Of a stretch of 34,139 bases of DNA, positions 1-9,906 are shown piece by piece; the first letter of the stretch is position 1; the number at the start of each line of letters is the position of its first letter. A program made the position numbers and the translations under genes. Below the pieces are notes generated by a model that saw only the letters and a program-made list of their open reading frames with translations, searched no databases and had not been told where the DNA came from. This DNA is from Deltaproteobacteria bacterium (GTDB lineage: Bacteria; Desulfobacterota; Syntrophia; Syntrophales; UBA2210), in NCBI GenBank assembly GCA_016933215.1, contig JAFGBH010000010.1, positions 1 to 34,139 of the forward strand. Reading direction: 5' to 3'.

Positions 1-16
1 GCTTGCAGCGGGGTTA

Positions 17-87
17 GCGAGCGAATAAAAAATTAAATTTTCCTTAACAGTCGGAGATTCCCCGCAACTTGTTGCGGGGAGCTTCAA

Positions 88-88
<1 letters not shown>
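17..88. repeat. Interspersed palindromic repeat, short copy
   Basis: The stretch starts with GCGAGCGAATAAAAA and ends with GAGATT, a near-perfect palindrome CCCCGCAACTTGTTGCGGGG (60-79) and GCTTCAAT. The same left end, palindrome arms and right end recur at 13678-13861, so it is a repeat and not just the 3' flank of ligA. Bases 1-14 contain GCTTGC followed by GCGGGG, which looks like the right arm of another unit cut by the window edge. The copy ends on the ligA stop codon. On the ligA strand the palindrome is not followed by a T-run, so it is not a textbook terminator. Confidence 0.7.
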
Positions 89-2151
<2,063 letters not shown>

Positions 2152-2433
2152 TTATTTGATGCGTTTCAGGTAAGGAATATCTTTTGATTTTTTTTTGTTA
2201 TCGGGATTCTTATCGGAATGCTTCTCCTGGTTTTTTGCCACCTGTTCATTGAAGATATGATTTTTAACCCTTACGGCGTTTATGATGAAAAATACTATTA
2301 CCGCCTTCTCCCACTCTTTTGTCGTATTAAATTCTTCCATCTTCAGCTTATATTTTTTCCAAAGACCGGTGAGTGATGCCTCATCGAGCGCCAAGATTCT
2401 TTCGGCAATATTTTCAAGGGTCTTTTCAAGCAT
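2152..2433 (-). CDS. Hypothetical protein, 93 aa, upstream of ligA
   Basis: I do not recognise this family. The protein starts MLEKTLENIAERILALDEAS and has an amphipathic helical first half with a hydrophobic stretch (AVIVFFIINAV, about residues 44-54), then a highly charged Lys-rich tail (NKKKSKDIPYLKRIK). There is no signal peptide. It is judged real because it has a good Shine-Dalgarno (CAGGAGAGATACATA before ATG), lies directly behind a well-formed promoter (2467-2495) and its stop touches the ligA start. It may act on DNA or on ligase through the basic tail, but that is a guess from position only. Confidence 0.8.
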   Translation of the reverse strand: MLEKTLENIAERILALDEASLTGLWKKYKLKMEEFNTTKEWEKAVIVFFIINAVRVKNHIFNEQVAKNQEKHSDKNPDNKKKSKDIPYLKRIK

Positions 2434-2466
2434 TATGTATCTCTCCTGTTGAAATTAGTTCGGAGA

Positions 2467-2495
2467 ATAGTATCGATAGAGATGTAAAAAGTCAA
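2467..2495 (-). promoter_or_regulatory. Sigma70-type promoter for the small gene-ligA operon
   Basis: On the minus strand TTGACT (2490-2495) and TACTAT (2467-2472) are separated by exactly 17 bases. Transcription would start near 2460, about 25 bases before the ATG at 2433, leaving room for the AGGAGA ribosome binding site. Confidence 0.7.
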
Positions 2496-2519
2496 ACCAA
2501 AAGCTTCTCAAAAAAATTC

Positions 2520-2547
2520 TTGTCTTTTCATCCTGTATAGCTATAAT
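2520..2547 (+). promoter_or_regulatory. Sigma70-type promoter for the phosphodiesterase operon
   Basis: TTGTCT (2520-2525), a 16-base spacer, then TATAAT (2542-2547). The start site would fall near 2554, giving a leader of under 20 bases before ATG 2571 with no clear Shine-Dalgarno. It is divergent from the ligA-operon promoter about 25 bases away. Confidence 0.6.
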
Positions 2548-2570
2548 GCCACATTCATTCAAATTGTAAA

Positions 2571-3059
2571 ATGAAGATAGGCGTTATTTCAGACACACAC
2601 CTTAGATTTAGAGATGAGCAGCTTGAGAAGATCGTCGAGGATCATTTCGCAGATGCCGAGATAATCCTGCACGCAGGAGACTTGGTGTGCCTCGATATAC
2701 TTGATATATTTGCAGGAAAAGAGGTATATGCAGTAAGCGGTAACATGGATTCGGATGAGGTGGTACGAGCTCTTCCTTCGAAGCGGATCATAACAATAAA
2801 GGGTCACCAAATAGGCCTTATTCACGGATGGGGGAATCCCTCCTGCATAGAAGACAGGATAAGGGAAGAATTTGACGATATAGAGTGTATTGTTTACGGT
2901 CATACTCACCGCGCAGTAAGCGAGAAGAGAAACGGTACGCTCTTCTTCAATCCGGGATCTCCGACAGATCGAAGATTTTCCCCTTATAACTCCGTCGGGA
3001 TACTGGACGTTAATGAGACGATACAAGGTGAAGTAATCAGGCTTGAGAAGAGATATTAA
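2571..3059 (+). CDS. YfcE/MJ0936-family metallophosphoesterase
   Basis: A compact calcineurin-like phosphodiesterase of 162 residues that uses two metal ions to cleave phosphodiester bonds. The metal-ligand motifs are all present in order: SDTH (residues 7-10), HAGD, GNMD, IHGWG and GHTH. The length matches the single-domain YfcE/MJ0936 type, whose natural substrate is generally not known. It heads a plus-strand operon, with the HIT-family gene 16 bases downstream. Enzymes of these two types both act on phosphate ester or nucleotide bonds, but a shared pathway is not shown by the sequence. There is no signal peptide, so it is cytoplasmic. Confidence 0.93.
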   Translation: MKIGVISDTHLRFRDEQLEKIVEDHFADAEIILHAGDLVCLDILDIFAGKEVYAVSGNMDSDEVVRALPSKRIITIKGHQIGLIHGWGNPSCIEDRIREEFDDIECIVYGHTHRAVSEKRNGTLFFNPGSPTDRRFSPYNSVGILDVNETIQGEVIRLEKRY

Positions 3060-3075
3060 AAGGCGAATCTAAAGA

Positions 3076-3558
3076 ATGGATCATATACTGTCACCGGGGA
3101 GAATGAAGTATTTGAAAAGTGAAAAGCCTGAAGGGTGCATTTTCTGTAAGAAATCTATAAGGGCGGAAGATCTCGTTTTATTAGAGGGGAAGTCATGCTA
3201 TATCACGATGAACAAGTATCCCTATACCACAGGTCATTTAATGGTAGTCCCATACAGGCATATTTGCGATATGGGAGAAATGACGTCTGAAGAAAAAATC
3301 GAAATGATGGATCTTGCCGATATCAGTATAGCCATACTAAAAAAAGAGATGAATCCCGAGGGATTCAATGTCGGAATGAACCTGGGGAAGGCATCCGGTG
3401 CGGGAGTAGACTGTCATCTCCATCTTCACATAGTCCCACGGTGGGTCGGCGACACTAACTTTGTAACCGTTCTTGGTGATGTGAGAGTCATCCCCGAGGA
3501 TATAGATATGACTCGAAGAATCTTATTGCCACATTTTCAGAAAAGTGAGGAGGTTTAA
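3076..3558 (+). CDS. HIT-family nucleotide hydrolase/transferase
   Basis: A 160-residue histidine-triad protein. The HLHLHIVPRW motif (from residue 114) is the catalytic triad; the His flanked by Leu and Val is the usual nucleophile for nucleoside monophosphate transfer. An N-terminal CxxC (GCIFC) and the segment YPYTTGHLMVVPYRH are typical of the Ap4A-phosphorylase-like or FHIT-like branch, which cleaves dinucleoside polyphosphates or adenylated compounds. The exact substrate cannot be read from the sequence. It sits between the phosphodiesterase and the LapA-like gene, whose start follows one base after its stop. Confidence 0.92.
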   Translation: MDHILSPGRMKYLKSEKPEGCIFCKKSIRAEDLVLLEGKSCYITMNKYPYTTGHLMVVPYRHICDMGEMTSEEKIEMMDLADISIAILKKEMNPEGFNVGMNLGKASGAGVDCHLHLHIVPRWVGDTNFVTVLGDVRVIPEDIDMTRRILLPHFQKSEEV

Positions 3559-3559
3559 A

Positions 3560-3871
3560 ATGAAGCTGTTTTATACGATTATTGTGATGTTAGTGATGAT
3601 TTTTGTTATAACATTTTCACTGACAAATACCGAACTCGTCAATCTGAAATATTATGGATTCATCGATACCAGTGTCGAGGCCTATTTACTCATCTTTATA
3701 TCTTTTGGTGTCGGTATAGTCTTTGCCGGGTTTATGGGAATAGTAGAGAGGTACAGGCTGTCGAGAAAGGCTGCGCGACTGACGAAAAAAATAAAACAGC
3801 TGGAGAGGGAGCAGGCAAAAGGCGAAATAGTGCCCCTTAAGGTTGAGGAAGGAACTGCTGAAAAAGCGTAA
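3560..3871 (+). CDS. LapA-domain (DUF1049) inner membrane protein
   Basis: A small membrane protein with two hydrophobic segments (about residues 1-22 and 38-62) and a charged, coiled-coil-like tail (LTKKIKQLEREQ), the plan of LapA/DUF1049 proteins linked to envelope assembly. I chose ATG 3560 (103 residues) over an in-frame GTG at 3545, because the GTG overlaps the strong GAGGAGG ribosome binding site at 3546-3552 that serves the ATG. The gene lies one base after the HIT stop and two bases before the Mut7-C GTG, so all four genes form one operon. Confidence 0.88.
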   Translation: MKLFYTIIVMLVMIFVITFSLTNTELVNLKYYGFIDTSVEAYLLIFISFGVGIVFAGFMGIVERYRLSRKAARLTKKIKQLEREQAKGEIVPLKVEEGTAEKA

Positions 3872-3873
3872 GA

Positions 3874-4341
3874 GTGAAATTTATTGCAGACAGGAACCTC
3901 GGAAAACTGACAAAGTGGCTTCGTGTACTGGGGTACGATACTGTCTTCTATAGAGAGAATATCGATAGAGATTTTCTCAGAACCGGTGAGAAAGAGAAGA
4001 GGATTGTTCTCACCAGAAGAAGGGACATGGCTCGAAGGAACTTCTCGGGCCGTATGGTAATAATTTATCACGACAGGGTATATGATCAGATACAGGAACT
4101 GAGAGAAAAGGCTTCACTTGATCTGAACGCGCGAAACCTCTTCACTATTTGTCTCGAATGCAATCAACCTTTACAACCGATTTCAAAGGAAAATACAGCG
4201 GATAAAGTGCCACCCTATGTCTATCAGACCCAGGATACCTTTCTCACCTGTCCTGAATGCGGAAAGATATACTGGCCGGGAACTCACAAGGAAAATATTT
4301 TAAGACAGCTCAAAGACCGCAATCTGTTTCATCGCCCTTGA
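3874..4341 (+). CDS. Mut7-C RNase domain protein with zinc ribbon
   Basis: The 155-residue protein has the Mut7-C pattern: it opens MKFIADRNLGKLTKWLRVLG, and D6 would be the first acidic residue of the PIN-like nuclease fold. It ends in a zinc ribbon (CLEC...CPECG). Mut7-C proteins are predicted RNases; their targets in bacteria are not established. Translation starts at GTG 3874, two bases after the LapA stop. The last 32 bases overlap, tail to tail, the 3' end of mogA on the other strand. Confidence 0.9.
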   Translation: MKFIADRNLGKLTKWLRVLGYDTVFYRENIDRDFLRTGEKEKRIVLTRRRDMARRNFSGRMVIIYHDRVYDQIQELREKASLDLNARNLFTICLECNQPLQPISKENTADKVPPYVYQTQDTFLTCPECGKIYWPGTHKENILRQLKDRNLFHRP

Positions 4342-4798
4342 TCTTATCGATGGCGTGTTCCAGCGCCGGTATGATAAACGAGAGATTCTCCACTGCACCT
4401 TTGGGACTTCCCGGCAGGTTTATTATGAGGGACTGTCCCCTTATCCCGACGATGGCGCGGGATATCATGGCGTGGGGAGTCTTCGCACCGCTCTCCCTTC
4501 TCATGACCTCCGCCATTCCCGGGATTTCCTTTTCTATTATTTCCAGCGTGGCGTCAGGAGTAAGATCTCTCGGACTGACACCCGTTCCTCCCGTGGTGAT
4601 TACAAGGTCTAACTTCTTCCCGTCCGTGTATTCTGTCAGCTTTTGTTTTATTATCTCTTTCTCGTCGGGTATTACTTCATACTCGATAACAGTTGCAGAC
4701 ATCTCTTGTAAGACTCGGATTATTTCCCTGCCGCTTATGTCATCCCTTTCACCGCGCGATCCCTTGTCGCTCACAGTTATAACTCCGGCGGTAATCAA
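4310..4798 (-). CDS. mogA: MogA/MoaB-type molybdopterin adenylyltransferase
   Basis: A 162-residue protein of the MoaB/Mog family, which activates molybdopterin by adenylation before metal insertion in molybdenum or tungsten cofactor synthesis. The signatures are clear: VSDKGSRGERDD near the N-terminus, TTGGTGVSPRD, TPDAT, PGMAE and LPGSPKGA. It starts at a TTG (4798), supported by AGGAGG ten bases upstream. That ribosome binding site lies inside the last codons of the EF-G-like gene, whose stop is five bases before it. MogA and MoaB cannot be told apart surely by eye. No molybdoenzyme or other moa/moe gene is in the window. Confidence 0.92.
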   Translation of the reverse strand: MITAGVITVSDKGSRGERDDISGREIIRVLQEMSATVIEYEVIPDEKEIIKQKLTEYTDGKKLDLVITTGGTGVSPRDLTPDATLEIIEKEIPGMAEVMRRESGAKTPHAMISRAIVGIRGQSLIINLPGSPKGAVENLSFIIPALEHAIDKIKGDETDCGL

Positions 4799-4803
4799 AA
4801 ACC

Positions 4804-6879
4804 CTAATCCTCCTTTTTCGATTCGGCGATGATCTTTTCCTGAAGATTTCCTGGAACTTCTTCGTAGTGAGATATGGTATGGGAAAAAGTGCCCCGGCCG
4901 CTTGTTATTGAGGTAAGAATTGGTGCGTATTCGAGAATTTCAGCGAGCGGTACCTGTCCTTTTATTAGTGAGTTTCGCCCCTGCTTATCCATTCCAAGAA
5001 CCCTGCCGCGCCTGCTGTTCAAGTCTCCGATGATGTCTCCCGTATATTCGTCAGGGACTTCGATGTCGATATTGACAATAGGTTCGAGGAGTGTCGGCTG
5101 GCATTGCATAAAGCCCTTCTTGAATCCCATAGATCCCGCTATCTTGAAGGCCATTTCGGAAGAATCAACCGTATGATACGAGCCGTCAACGAGAGACACC
5201 TTTACGTCAACAACAGGATAACCTGCGAGAATTCCTTCCCCCATTGCCTCGACGATTCCCTTTTCCACTGCAGGAATATATGTCTTTGGTATGACACCGC
5301 CTACAATCTTGTCGGCAAATTCGAAGCCTTCGCCTCTCGGAAGGGGCTCTATGTCAATCCATGTATCACCGAACTGACCCCTGCCTCCCGATTGCTTTTT
5401 ATATTTTCCCTGTATGTTTATCTTGGTCTTTATCGTTTCTTTATAGGGAACCTTGGGTTGTTTGAGGATCATTTCGACGCCGAACTTACGTTTTAATCGT
5501 TCTATGGTAACATCGATATGCACTTGTCCCACGCCGGAAAGGATAGCTTCCTTCGTCTCTCTATTTCTGCTGAAAAGCAGGGAGGGGTCTTCTTCCAAGA
5601 GCCTGGTAAAGGAGGAGACAATCTTTTCTTCATCACCCTTTGATTTTGGCTCGACGGCATAAGAAACGACGGGATGAGACGGTAAAATCGGTTCAAAAAT
5701 AATTTGTGATTTTTCGTTGCAGAGAGTGTCTCCCGTGGTGGTTTCCTTGAGTTTAGCGACCGCCGCAATATCCCCCGGAATGAGCCTTTCTGCTGGTTTC
5801 TGGGTTTTCCCCTCAAGGTAAAAAATATTACCGGGACGTTCGGTAATTTTTTTCGATGCATTATAGAAATTTGAGTCTGAACTGAGTGTGCCGGAAAAAA
5901 CCCTGAACAGTGTGAGTTTTCCCGCATAGGGATCTGCGATTGTCTTAAAAACCATGGCAGAAAAGGGGGCGTTCTCTTCGGGCGCACGCTCTTCCTCGTT
6001 GTCTGAACCGAGGATTTTTCCTGTTACTGATCCGCGGTCAAGAGGTGAAGGCATATAATCAACGATCATATCCAGAAATGGAACGGTGCCTATATTTTTG
6101 ATTGCTGCACCACAGAGGACAGGTACAAGATCACCAGCTGTTATTCCTTTTCTCAATCCCTTTTTTAAATCCTCGGGGGAGAGCTCACCCTCTTCAAGGT
6201 ACTTGTCCATGAGTTCTTCATCACATTCGGCGATATCTTCCACCATGGTTTCTCTATAGCTCTGGGCTGAATCAAGGAGATCCTCAGGGATGTCCTGTTT
6301 CTTCGGCTTTCCTTTAGGATCATCGAACATAAGGGCCTTCATGGTGATAAGGTCAATGAGTCCTCTGAACGATTCTTCAGTTCCTATGGGGAGATAACAG
6401 GGGGTCGCCTTTTTCCCCAGTACTTTATTTACTTCTTCGAGGACTTTGAAAAAATTCGCTCGCTCTCGGTCCATCTTGTTTATGAAGATTATGCGTGGCA
6501 ATGAAAACTCGCTGGCGTATCCCCAGACATTTTCAGTCTGAAATTCTACGCCCCCAACAGCATCTATGATTATTACGGCGCCATCAGACACACGAAGACT
6601 GTATTTGGTATCAAAGGAAAAATTGGAATCGCCAGGCGTATCAATAATATTGACTTTGTGTTTGTCCCATTCAACAAAATTGGCGGCAAGGCTGATAGAT
6701 ATTCGCCTCTTTTGCTCTTCCGGCTCAAAATCAAAGGTAGAGGAAGCATCATCAACCCTTCCAAGTTTGTCTGATTTTCCGGTTATGAAGAGCAGAGATT
6801 CACAGAGTGAGGTTTTGCCTGTTCCACCGTGTCCTACCATTGTTATATTTCTTAAATTACTCGATTCATACTTTGCCAT
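4804..6879 (-). CDS. Elongation factor G-like GTPase (EF-G2 type)
   Basis: A 691-residue translational GTPase with the EF-G domain layout. G1 is GHGGTGKTS (residues 16-24), G3 is DTPG (80-83) and G4 is NKMD (134-137); domains II to V follow, including the GGVIP segment of domain IV. It differs from canonical FusA: G1 reads GHGG rather than GHIDAGK, switch 1 has RRISIS where RGITI is expected, and the position after DTPG, normally the catalytic His, is D84. These are marks of the EF-G paralogue group exemplified by Thermus EF-G-2, whose cellular role is unsettled. It lies outside any str operon and is co-directional with mogA. Its ribosome binding site is AAAGGA before ATG 6879. Confidence 0.9.
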   Translation of the reverse strand: MAKYESSNLRNITMVGHGGTGKTSLCESLLFITGKSDKLGRVDDASSTFDFEPEEQKRRISISLAANFVEWDKHKVNIIDTPGDSNFSFDTKYSLRVSDGAVIIIDAVGGVEFQTENVWGYASEFSLPRIIFINKMDRERANFFKVLEEVNKVLGKKATPCYLPIGTEESFRGLIDLITMKALMFDDPKGKPKKQDIPEDLLDSAQSYRETMVEDIAECDEELMDKYLEEGELSPEDLKKGLRKGITAGDLVPVLCGAAIKNIGTVPFLDMIVDYMPSPLDRGSVTGKILGSDNEEERAPEENAPFSAMVFKTIADPYAGKLTLFRVFSGTLSSDSNFYNASKKITERPGNIFYLEGKTQKPAERLIPGDIAAVAKLKETTTGDTLCNEKSQIIFEPILPSHPVVSYAVEPKSKGDEEKIVSSFTRLLEEDPSLLFSRNRETKEAILSGVGQVHIDVTIERLKRKFGVEMILKQPKVPYKETIKTKINIQGKYKKQSGGRGQFGDTWIDIEPLPRGEGFEFADKIVGGVIPKTYIPAVEKGIVEAMGEGILAGYPVVDVKVSLVDGSYHTVDSSEMAFKIAGSMGFKKGFMQCQPTLLEPIVNIDIEVPDEYTGDIIGDLNSRRGRVLGMDKQGRNSLIKGQVPLAEILEYAPILTSITSGRGTFSHTISHYEEVPGNLQEKIIAESKKED

Positions 6880-6922
6880 AGGAGTTCCTTTCTGATCACA
6901 CCAGAATTGTCATAAGTGTGGA

Positions 6923-6952
6923 TATCTATCTTATTCTGAATTTCAAAGTCAA
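6923..6952 (-). promoter_or_regulatory. Candidate promoter for the EF-G-like gene
   Basis: On the minus strand TTGACT (6947-6952) and TAGATA (6923-6928) are 18 bases apart. The predicted start lies about 37 bases upstream of ATG 6879. Confidence 0.45.
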
Positions 6953-6980
6953 GACAAAATGACCCTTTCAAGAGATTTAA

Positions 6981-7009
6981 TTGACTATAAAACGAGAGTA
7001 TGATATAAG
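6981..7009 (+). promoter_or_regulatory. Sigma70-type promoter for carD
   Basis: TTGACT (6981-6986), a 17-base spacer and TATAAG (7004-7009). The start would be near 7016, so the in-frame GTG at 7039 and the ATG at 7051 both lie downstream. It is divergent from the EF-G-like promoter. Confidence 0.65.
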
Positions 7010-7050
7010 AAGTAGTTCGTATAAATAGAATCAGGGGCGTGTGTAGAAAT

Positions 7051-7533
7051 ATGTTTAACATTGGAGATATGGCCGTGTACCCTGCGCATGGAGTCGGGGT
7101 TATTGAGGCCATAGAAAACAGGGAAGTAATGGGAAACAAGCAACATTTCTACGTTATGAAGATTCTCGGAAATAATGCAAAGATAATGATTCCCAAAAAT
7201 GGAGCCGAGTCAGTTGGGCTGAGAGAGGTCATCACTGAGGAAGAGATCCCTAGGATTTATGAGATATTAAGCGAGAGAGATGTGCAGGTTGATAAGCAGA
7301 CATGGAATAAGAGATACAAGGAGTACTGGGAAAAGATAAAGACCGGCTCGGTGTACGAGATAGCAAAGGTTCTTCGTGATCTTTTTACGCTGAAGTTAGA
7401 CAAGGATCTTTCATTTGGTGAAAGAAAGATGATGGACACTGCAAAAAGTCTTTTGATAATGGAGATATCGATAGCTGCCAATTGTGAAGAAGGAGAAGTT
7501 GAAAGAAATCTTAGTAATATCTTTGCTGCATAA
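7051..7533 (+). CDS. CarD-family transcription regulator
   Basis: A 160-residue protein with the CarD/CdnL N-terminal RNA polymerase interaction domain (FNIGDMAVYPAHGVGVIEAI) and a helical C-terminal domain, which in this family contacts DNA at the upstream edge of the promoter bubble and stabilises open complexes. I chose ATG 7051 because the family normally starts at this MF-x-x-G-D segment; a GTG at 7039 is possible but sits one base from AGGGG. The order CarD - PIN/TRAM - IspD - IspF is familiar from deltaproteobacteria. Confidence 0.93.
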   Translation: MFNIGDMAVYPAHGVGVIEAIENREVMGNKQHFYVMKILGNNAKIMIPKNGAESVGLREVITEEEIPRIYEILSERDVQVDKQTWNKRYKEYWEKIKTGSVYEIAKVLRDLFTLKLDKDLSFGERKMMDTAKSLLIMEISIAANCEEGEVERNLSNIFAA

Positions 7534-7596
7534 TTGTTAATTATAAGTTTGAGTTCTTTGAAATCATACATGACAATTTCGGATAAGGGGGAATAA

Positions 7597-8616
7597 ATGT
7601 TCCAATTTATCATAAGATTGTTGTTAATTGCGGCTTGTTCTGTAAGTGCTTATTTTATTACATTAGAATATTACGATTTTCCTTATTCTCTCATTGGTTT
7701 GGCGGTTGGTTTTTTTGTTGCACTATTGGTAATACAAATTGAACGATCGATAAGAAATGTTTCTCTCAGGGTAATTTCCGGAGGTGTAATTGGCACGATT
7801 ATTGGTTTTTTTATTGCCGTTCTCTTCGTATTTGGTTTGCGATGCATACCGGGCTGGGAGAAACAAGAACTCATCCCCTGGGAATATGTCTATATCATTC
7901 TAACTCTTATTCTAGGCTATCTTGGACTCTTTCTTGGATCAAAAAAGAGCAGAGAGGCAGGCGTCTATTTGGCAGGCGCGAGGAAGAAGGACTCGGGAGA
8001 GAGTCGTGATTACAGAATATTGGATACGAGCGTAATCATCGATGGCAGAATAGCAGATATAAGCGACACCGGTTTTATCCACGGTGACCTTATCGTTCCC
8101 AGATTTGTTTTAGATGAATTGCAGCAAATTGCCGATTCTTCAGATCATATGAAGCGCTCCCGCGGAAGAAGAGGATTGGATATACTGAACAGGATGCAGA
8201 AAAGTGAAGGAATACATATCGACATCGTTGATAGTGATTTTCCGAAAATTAAGGGAGTGGATGCCAAACTTATTGCCCTGGCAAAGAAAGAAGAGGGAAA
8301 AATAATAACGAATGATTATAATCTCAATAAGGTTGCAGAGCTGCAGGGAATAAATATTTTAAATGTAAATGAACTTGCAAATGCCCTTAAACCCGTGGTG
8401 TTACCTGGCGAGACGATGGTGGTCAAGGTCATCAAAGAAGGGAAAGAACAGGGGCAGGGGGTTGCTTATCTTGACGATGGCACCATGGTGATTGTTGATA
8501 GCGGCAGCAACTTTATAGGCAAGACTGTCCAGGTGGTGGTGACAAGTGTTCTTCAGACCACTGCGGGAAGAATGATATTTTCTAATATGAAGGAATCAAA
8601 TGCCGCAAACAAGTAG
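7597..8616 (+). CDS. PIN/TRAM-domain membrane protein (YacL-like)
   Basis: A 339-residue protein with about four N-terminal membrane helices (to about residue 115), a PIN nuclease-like domain that begins at RILDTSVIIDGRIADI (D143 the first predicted metal ligand), and a C-terminal TRAM RNA-binding domain (VLPGETMVVKVIKEGKEQGQGVAYLDDG). The family resembles Bacillus YacL; RNase activity is predicted but substrates are unknown. A strong ribosome binding site (AAGGGGG) precedes ATG 7597. Its position between carD and ispD is conserved in related bacteria. A hairpin terminator follows its stop. Confidence 0.93.
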   Translation: MFQFIIRLLLIAACSVSAYFITLEYYDFPYSLIGLAVGFFVALLVIQIERSIRNVSLRVISGGVIGTIIGFFIAVLFVFGLRCIPGWEKQELIPWEYVYIILTLILGYLGLFLGSKKSREAGVYLAGARKKDSGESRDYRILDTSVIIDGRIADISDTGFIHGDLIVPRFVLDELQQIADSSDHMKRSRGRRGLDILNRMQKSEGIHIDIVDSDFPKIKGVDAKLIALAKKEEGKIITNDYNLNKVAELQGINILNVNELANALKPVVLPGETMVVKVIKEGKEQGQGVAYLDDGTMVIVDSGSNFIGKTVQVVVTSVLQTTAGRMIFSNMKESNAANK

Positions 8617-8653
8617 AGTAGATCAAATCAGTTTAAAATAATCGTAGTATGCA

Positions 8654-8684
8654 GCCCGGGAGTTTTCAAAACCCTGGGCTTTTC
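8654..8684 (+). terminator. Rho-independent terminator or attenuator between PIN/TRAM and ispD
   Basis: GCCCGGG-A-GTTTT and AAAAC-CCTGGGC form a stem of about 11 pairs, with one G-T wobble, a bulged A and a tiny loop, followed directly by TTTT. No promoter can be seen between it and the ispD ATG at 8706, so some readthrough is likely needed. Confidence 0.7.
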
Positions 8685-8705
8685 CGTATTAAAATTCGTA
8701 GAGAT

Positions 8706-9395
8706 ATGGAGAATGTCGTCGCAATTATCGTTGCCGGTGGTTTCGGAAAAAGAATGACGACGAGCATTGCCAAACAGTACCTTTTATTGAATGGTATACC
8801 AATCCTTTCCCACACAATTATGAGGTTTGAAGAAGCTTCATCCGTAAGCGACATTATCCTTGTCGTTCCTCCAGGTGATAGCGAATATGTTCAGCATTCC
8901 ATCGTAGAGAAGTTCGATATTTCCAAGGTGCGACATGTACGAGAGGGTGGTTCACAAAGACAGGATTCTGTGAGGAATGGTCTTGCAATGGTTGATAACG
9001 GAGATGGAATAGTGCTTATCCATGACGGTGCAAGACCTTTCATTACCCCCGATCTTATAGATCGTTCCGTTGAAAGGGCAAAAGAATCAGGTGCCCTGGT
9101 TGTGGGAATCCCCGCCAGCGATACGGTAAAGTCTGTTGAAGAGAGAAACTGCATAAAAAAAACATTGAAAAGAGAGTCTATCTGGCTTGCCCAAACGCCA
9201 CAGGTATTCAGAGTCGATATAATAAAAAAGGCCTATGAGAGGGCCTATCATGAAGGTTTTTACGGAACCGATGATGCCGAGGTTGTTGAGCGGATGGGTA
9301 TATCAGTCGAAATAATGCGGGGTTCATCCTCCAATATAAAAATTACAACACCCGAGGATCTCGTGCTTGGTGAGTTTCTTATGAGGAAACTATGA
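8706..9395 (+). CDS. ispD: 2-C-methyl-D-erythritol 4-phosphate cytidylyltransferase IspD
   Basis: IspD joins CTP to methylerythritol phosphate in the MEP route to isoprenoids. The 229-residue reading from ATG 8706 matches the family length. An in-frame start at 8649 is rejected, because it would put the terminator hairpin inside the gene. Motifs: IIVAGGFGKRM (nucleotide loop), KQYL, DSVRNGL, VLIHDGARPF, TPQVFR and TDDAEVVE. The usual Pro before KQYL is Ala here. The stop overlaps the ispF start by four bases (ATGA), so the two are translationally coupled. Confidence 0.96.
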   Translation: MENVVAIIVAGGFGKRMTTSIAKQYLLLNGIPILSHTIMRFEEASSVSDIILVVPPGDSEYVQHSIVEKFDISKVRHVREGGSQRQDSVRNGLAMVDNGDGIVLIHDGARPFITPDLIDRSVERAKESGALVVGIPASDTVKSVEERNCIKKTLKRESIWLAQTPQVFRVDIIKKAYERAYHEGFYGTDDAEVVERMGISVEIMRGSSSNIKITTPEDLVLGEFLMRKL

Positions 9396-9871
9396 GAATT
9401 GGTTTCGGCTATGACAGCCACAGGTTTGTGGAGGGAAGAAGACTCATTCTGGGCGGGGTAGAGATACCCAGCGACAGAGGGCTTCTCGGACACTCAGATG
9501 CCGATGTACTCTTGCATGCTATCGGGGATGCTATACTGGGTGCAATTGGCGATGGCGATATAGGAAGGCATTTTCCCGATACCGATGCGACCTACAGGGA
9601 CATATCAAGCAGGGTAATTCTCATTCGAATAAAGGAGATGATGAAAGAACGGGGCCTTTCCATACAAAATATCGATTCCACGATAGTGCTTGAGCGGCCC
9701 CGTGTGGCTCGATTCATCGGTGAAATGATGAAAACGATAGCCGGCGATCTTGAGATTGACGAAGGTAGTGTTAATGTTAAGGCCACGACGAATGAAGGTA
9801 TGGGTTTTACCGGTAGATCGGAGGGCATTGCCGCCTTTGCCGTCGTCCTGTTGCAGCAAAACCGGAAATAA
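9392..9871 (+). CDS. ispF: 2-C-methyl-D-erythritol 2,4-cyclodiphosphate synthase IspF
   Basis: IspF closes the cyclic diphosphate of the MEP pathway, two steps after IspD. Length 159 residues, as usual. The zinc ligands D8, H10 (GFGYDSHRF) and H42 (GHSDADVLLHA) are in place, as are GAIGDGDIGRHFPDTD and the C-terminal TTNEGMGFTGRSEGIAA. IspE, the step between, is not in the window. The 3' end faces the carboxyltransferase gene tail to tail, with 35 bases between them. Confidence 0.97.
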   Translation: MRIGFGYDSHRFVEGRRLILGGVEIPSDRGLLGHSDADVLLHAIGDAILGAIGDGDIGRHFPDTDATYRDISSRVILIRIKEMMKERGLSIQNIDSTIVLERPRVARFIGEMMKTIAGDLEIDEGSVNVKATTNEGMGFTGRSEGIAAFAVVLLQQNRK

Positions 9872-9906
9872 CCCCGTCGATATTATCCCATCGTAAAAAC
9901 AAAACA

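Noticed and set aside
60-79. Perfect palindrome after ligA as its transcription terminator
   Set aside because: On the ligA strand no T-run follows, and the palindrome belongs to a repeat found elsewhere in the window.
8649-8705. Longer IspD reading from 8649
   Set aside because: The extra 19 residues are encoded by a terminator hairpin and have no counterpart in the IspD family; ATG 8706 gives the usual N-terminus.
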